6,554 bases of DNA, from positions 32,537 through 39,090 of the forward strand of contig DFRY01000006.1 in the NCBI GenBank assembly GCA_002378845.1, in the 5' to 3' direction. Positions within the stretch are counted from its first letter, which is position 1; every line of letters starts with the position of its first letter. The DNA comes from Ruminococcaceae bacterium UBA3451 (lineage in GTDB: Bacteria; Bacillota; Clostridia; Oscillospirales; Acutalibacteraceae). Below are positions 4,305 to 6,554 of this stretch, one piece after another. The translations under genes and the position numbers were made by a program. Under the pieces are notes generated by a model. That model made no database searches. It was not told the origin of the DNA and worked only from the letters and a program-made list of their open reading frames with translations.

Positions 4305-6554
4305 TATACCATGACCTATAACTTTACAACTCCGAGAGATCCCGGCTATCCTGCTTTTTCTGGCAATGGTGCTCCGGCAGAACCTGTTTCTTATACTACA
4401 AACAATATGATGCAGGCAATTTATAACGCGGAGAAAAATGGCACCTCGTTTTGGATGGACCGAATGCTTGACCAAACGGGGAACAGCCCCGACACAAACG
4501 ACCTTTTTTCCCGGGGCAGAATGCTGCTGTTAAAGGCTCACAATCCCGGTGTGTTGGGATTTTCCGGCGGAACGCATTACGGTGATGTGGTAGACGACAA
4601 TAAAAGTATTTATACGGTTACGGTTACCCCAGGTACGCTAAGGGAGAATGTTGCCTCCCGGAACAATTATCCCAGCTACTGGGCTTCCGAATATAACACA
4701 AGTTCTTCCATCAATGTTAAGGAAACTAAATTTATTACATACAACAATGTTGCGGTTACGCTGCTGACAGTTAAAAATACCGGTACTTCATCGCAAAATG
4801 TAGTGATTACGGCGAGCTCTCCGTTTACTACCTCGTCAAGCGGGAACGAACTGACCGGCTCGGTCGCTTCCCCCATGATGTGGAAGGAATATAACGCTTC
4901 ACGGTACCCTTATGTGGACGGCTTAACTACCGCAAGGGTATATTTCAGCGGTGACGGAATGTCCGTAAGCGGAAACAATCTGACCCGCACCATTCAGCTG
5001 GCAGCCGGTGCCACTTCACAGGCGAAAATTCAGCTTGGGTGGACTACTACGGAGCTTCCCGAATCTATGACGGAATATACGGCTTTTAAAGGATACAGTA
5101 ATGACACCGCGTTTTCCAATCAGGTGAAAACATATAATCAGTGGTGGGCGGACAATATTCCTTATATTGACGTACCCGACACGTATATAAAAAAGATTTT
5201 ATATTATCGCTGGTGGCTTGACCGGTTTAATTCCATCGACGGCAATATTCCGGGGAACGACTGGCAGTTCCCGGCGCCGATTGAAGGGGCACTGGGGTAT
5301 GCAAACCAAATTACGGTCAGTGTGCCCTGGATTATGGATGACATTAAGTATCTGCGCAACCCCATTTACGATTACGGCGCCTTCCTAACAGAAGGGGAAA
5401 TTGCCGAAACCGGGGCATACCGTGACAATCCCGCCCGAAGGTGGATGTGGAACAAACTGATGATGCAGTACATCTCCAAAGCCGGTTGGGAAGGGTATAA
5501 GGTTCACGGCGGACCTTTGCCGATTTTGAATAACTTCTCCCAATACGCTGTGAACGATATTAATGGACAATTTGCAGCTTATGACCAGAACAACAATAAG
5601 CTTCTTGCTTATTCTGACAGTACGTTGACCGGAAATGACGGCTGCCTGCCATCCATGCAGTATTTCAGCACGAACGGGGCAGAGCGGAATTCGGAACGGA
5701 TTGATGCTTCGGCATACAATTACGGCAACGTTGTCGCCGCGGCGCAGATGTATAATTACATGGGGAATACATCGAAAGCTACGGAAATGAACACCCTTGC
5801 AAGCACAATCCAATCCAACTTCTTAAATTATTTTTGGGACGAATCCACCAAGCAGTTCCTGCATTACGATACCGCCTCCGCGCAGCGGGAGCTTTGGAAA
5901 GATAATAATTTTAACGGTTATTGGATGGGAATTGTTCCGACTACCGAAACAAAATACCGCGAGATGTTCAAGCTGTTCAATAACAGCGGCGATTACTTCA
6001 ACTTCCCGTTTTTAACCGGGGACTACAATGATATTGCGGCTCGCTATAATAAACTGAAATCCACCGGGCAGTTTGACACATGGTACGCCAACACCTTTGG
6101 CTTCTGCAACGGCGGAGTAAATCTTTCCGTATTGTCTTCGGCACTGAAAAAATATCCAAACTCCTATATTACAGCGGATTCTTACAAAAAAACGTTGTAT
6201 TGGGACGCCTGGATGCATTGCATACAGGACGGCAATGCCAATTATTTGGACGCCAATGAATTTTTCTGGCTGGAAAATACAAACAGTGATACCAAGGTGA
6301 CTTCCGACATGCAGCAGACCGGGCGAATTGTAAGGTCATGGATACATCATAATCTGCTGTCAAAAATGAATTCCAATGTAATTGAGGATGTTTTTGGGTT
6401 CACTCCGCGCGAAGACAAACAGATTGAACTGTACCCGATTGACATTGGGTGGGATCATTTTACCGTGAACGGAATCCGCTACCATGACAGTGATGTTACA
6501 ATTGTTTGGGATAACCCGGGTGACGGCAAAACGTATTACGGAAACGTTCCGGAA
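4212..6554 (+). CDS. Large secreted (alpha/alpha)6-barrel glycoside hydrolase-like protein (C-terminus cut by window edge)
   Basis: My translation from ATG 4212 is open for 781 codons to the last base, with no stop. AGGAGG (4199-4204) lies 7 nt upstream. Residues 1-31 are a signal peptide. Residues about 35-285 are rich in beta strands and Thr/Ser/Asn (e.g. ITYNNVAVTLLTVKNTG), like the N-terminal beta-sandwich of many glycosidases. Residues about 295-715 are helical and aromatic-rich and look like a six-hairpin/(alpha/alpha)6 barrel, with NDWQFPAPIEG (349-359), RIDASAYNYGNVVAAAQMY, FNGYWMGIVP (567-576), FGFCNGGVNLSVLSSALK, NEFFWLEN (682-689) and TGRIVRSWIHHNLLS. A C-terminal beta region with ELYPIDIGWDHFTVNG follows. 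This suggests the MGH1/GH63-like superfamily acting on an extracellular glycan, but I cannot assign a CAZy family or prove catalytic residues; D350, E358 and E688 are candidates. Such proteins often carry further binding or anchoring domains downstream, outside this window. Confidence 0.75.
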   Translation, partial: MLKGKKGIRKSLAAFLVLAICITSLNVSALAYTMTYNFTTPRDPGYPAFSGNGAPAEPVSYTTNNMMQAIYNAEKNGTSFWMDRMLDQTGNSPDTNDLFSRGRMLLLKAHNPGVLGFSGGTHYGDVVDDNKSIYTVTVTPGTLRENVASRNNYPSYWASEYNTSSSINVKETKFITYNNVAVTLLTVKNTGTSSQNVVITASSPFTTSSSGNELTGSVASPMMWKEYNASRYPYVDGLTTARVYFSGDGMSVSGNNLTRTIQLAAGATSQAKIQLGWTTTELPESMTEYTAFKGYSNDTAFSNQVKTYNQWWADNIPYIDVPDTYIKKILYYRWWLDRFNSIDGNIPGNDWQFPAPIEGALGYANQITVSVPWIMDDIKYLRNPIYDYGAFLTEGEIAETGAYRDNPARRWMWNKLMMQYISKAGWEGYKVHGGPLPILNNFSQYAVNDINGQFAAYDQNNNKLLAYSDSTLTGNDGCLPSMQYFSTNGAERNSERIDASAYNYGNVVAAAQMYNYMGNTSKATEMNTLASTIQSNFLNYFWDESTKQFLHYDTASAQRELWKDNNFNGYWMGIVPTTETKYREMFKLFNNSGDYFNFPFLTGDYNDIAARYNKLKSTGQFDTWYANTFGFCNGGVNLSVLSSALKKYPNSYITADSYKKTLYWDAWMHCIQDGNANYLDANEFFWLENTNSDTKVTSDMQQTGRIVRSWIHHNLLSKMNSNVIEDVFGFTPREDKQIELYPIDIGWDHFTVNGIRYHDSDVTIVWDNPGDGKTYYGNVPE

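Noticed and set aside
4021..4312. Minus-strand open frames at 4021-4269 and 4124-4312
   Set aside because: They overlap the promoter, ribosome site and signal-peptide codons of the glycosidase gene on the opposite strand and have no homology-like features.
5385..5813. 142-residue minus-strand open frame
   Set aside because: It is a shadow of the long plus-strand glycosidase frame, which is open for 781 codons with coherent protein motifs.

Overview
The window looks like chromosomal DNA from a low-to-moderate GC Gram-positive anaerobe, most likely a Clostridia member. The grounds are strong AGGAGG-type ribosome binding sites, textbook sigma-A promoters, a DUF169 protein (common in anaerobes and archaea), a HTH-PfkB kinase and a Gram-positive-style signal peptide. 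I cannot name a species. No RNA gene, CRISPR array or transposable element is visible.

Layout. (1) Bases 1-846, minus strand: the N-terminal 282 codons of a winged-helix/PfkB fusion kinase, probably of the pseudouridine kinase type; the C-terminus lies beyond the left edge. (2) Bases 847-1038: a compact divergent control region with back-to-back promoters. The kinase promoter carries two 15-bp direct repeats and an inverted core. The marR promoter carries a perfect dyad (13-bp arms, 4-bp centre) on its -10 box. (3) Bases 1039-2195, plus strand: a MarR repressor gene overlapping a DUF169 gene by 4 bp, closed by a bidirectional terminator at 2221-2269. (4) Bases 2316-3602, minus strand: a two-gene unit of an alpha/beta-hydrolase esterase followed by a DJ-1/PfpI protein. 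(5) Bases 3603-4211: a 609-bp divergent non-coding region with two copies of a LacI-type operator-like sequence 268 bp apart, several hairpins and candidate promoters. (6) Bases 4212-6554, plus strand: a large secreted protein, open to the right edge (781 codons, no stop), with a signal peptide and a fold that looks like an (alpha/alpha)6-barrel glycoside hydrolase.

How it fits together. The kinase and MarR units each look autoregulated by a DNA-binding protein encoded next to the operator. The MarR-DUF169 pair is a self-contained two-gene regulon of unknown biochemical purpose. The secreted glycosidase and the esterase diverge from a region carrying sugar-regulator-like sites, which suggests, but does not prove, carbohydrate-responsive control. 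I see no clearly new multi-gene system. The most open questions are the MarR-DUF169 unit, the kinase's operator array and the substrate of the secreted enzyme.
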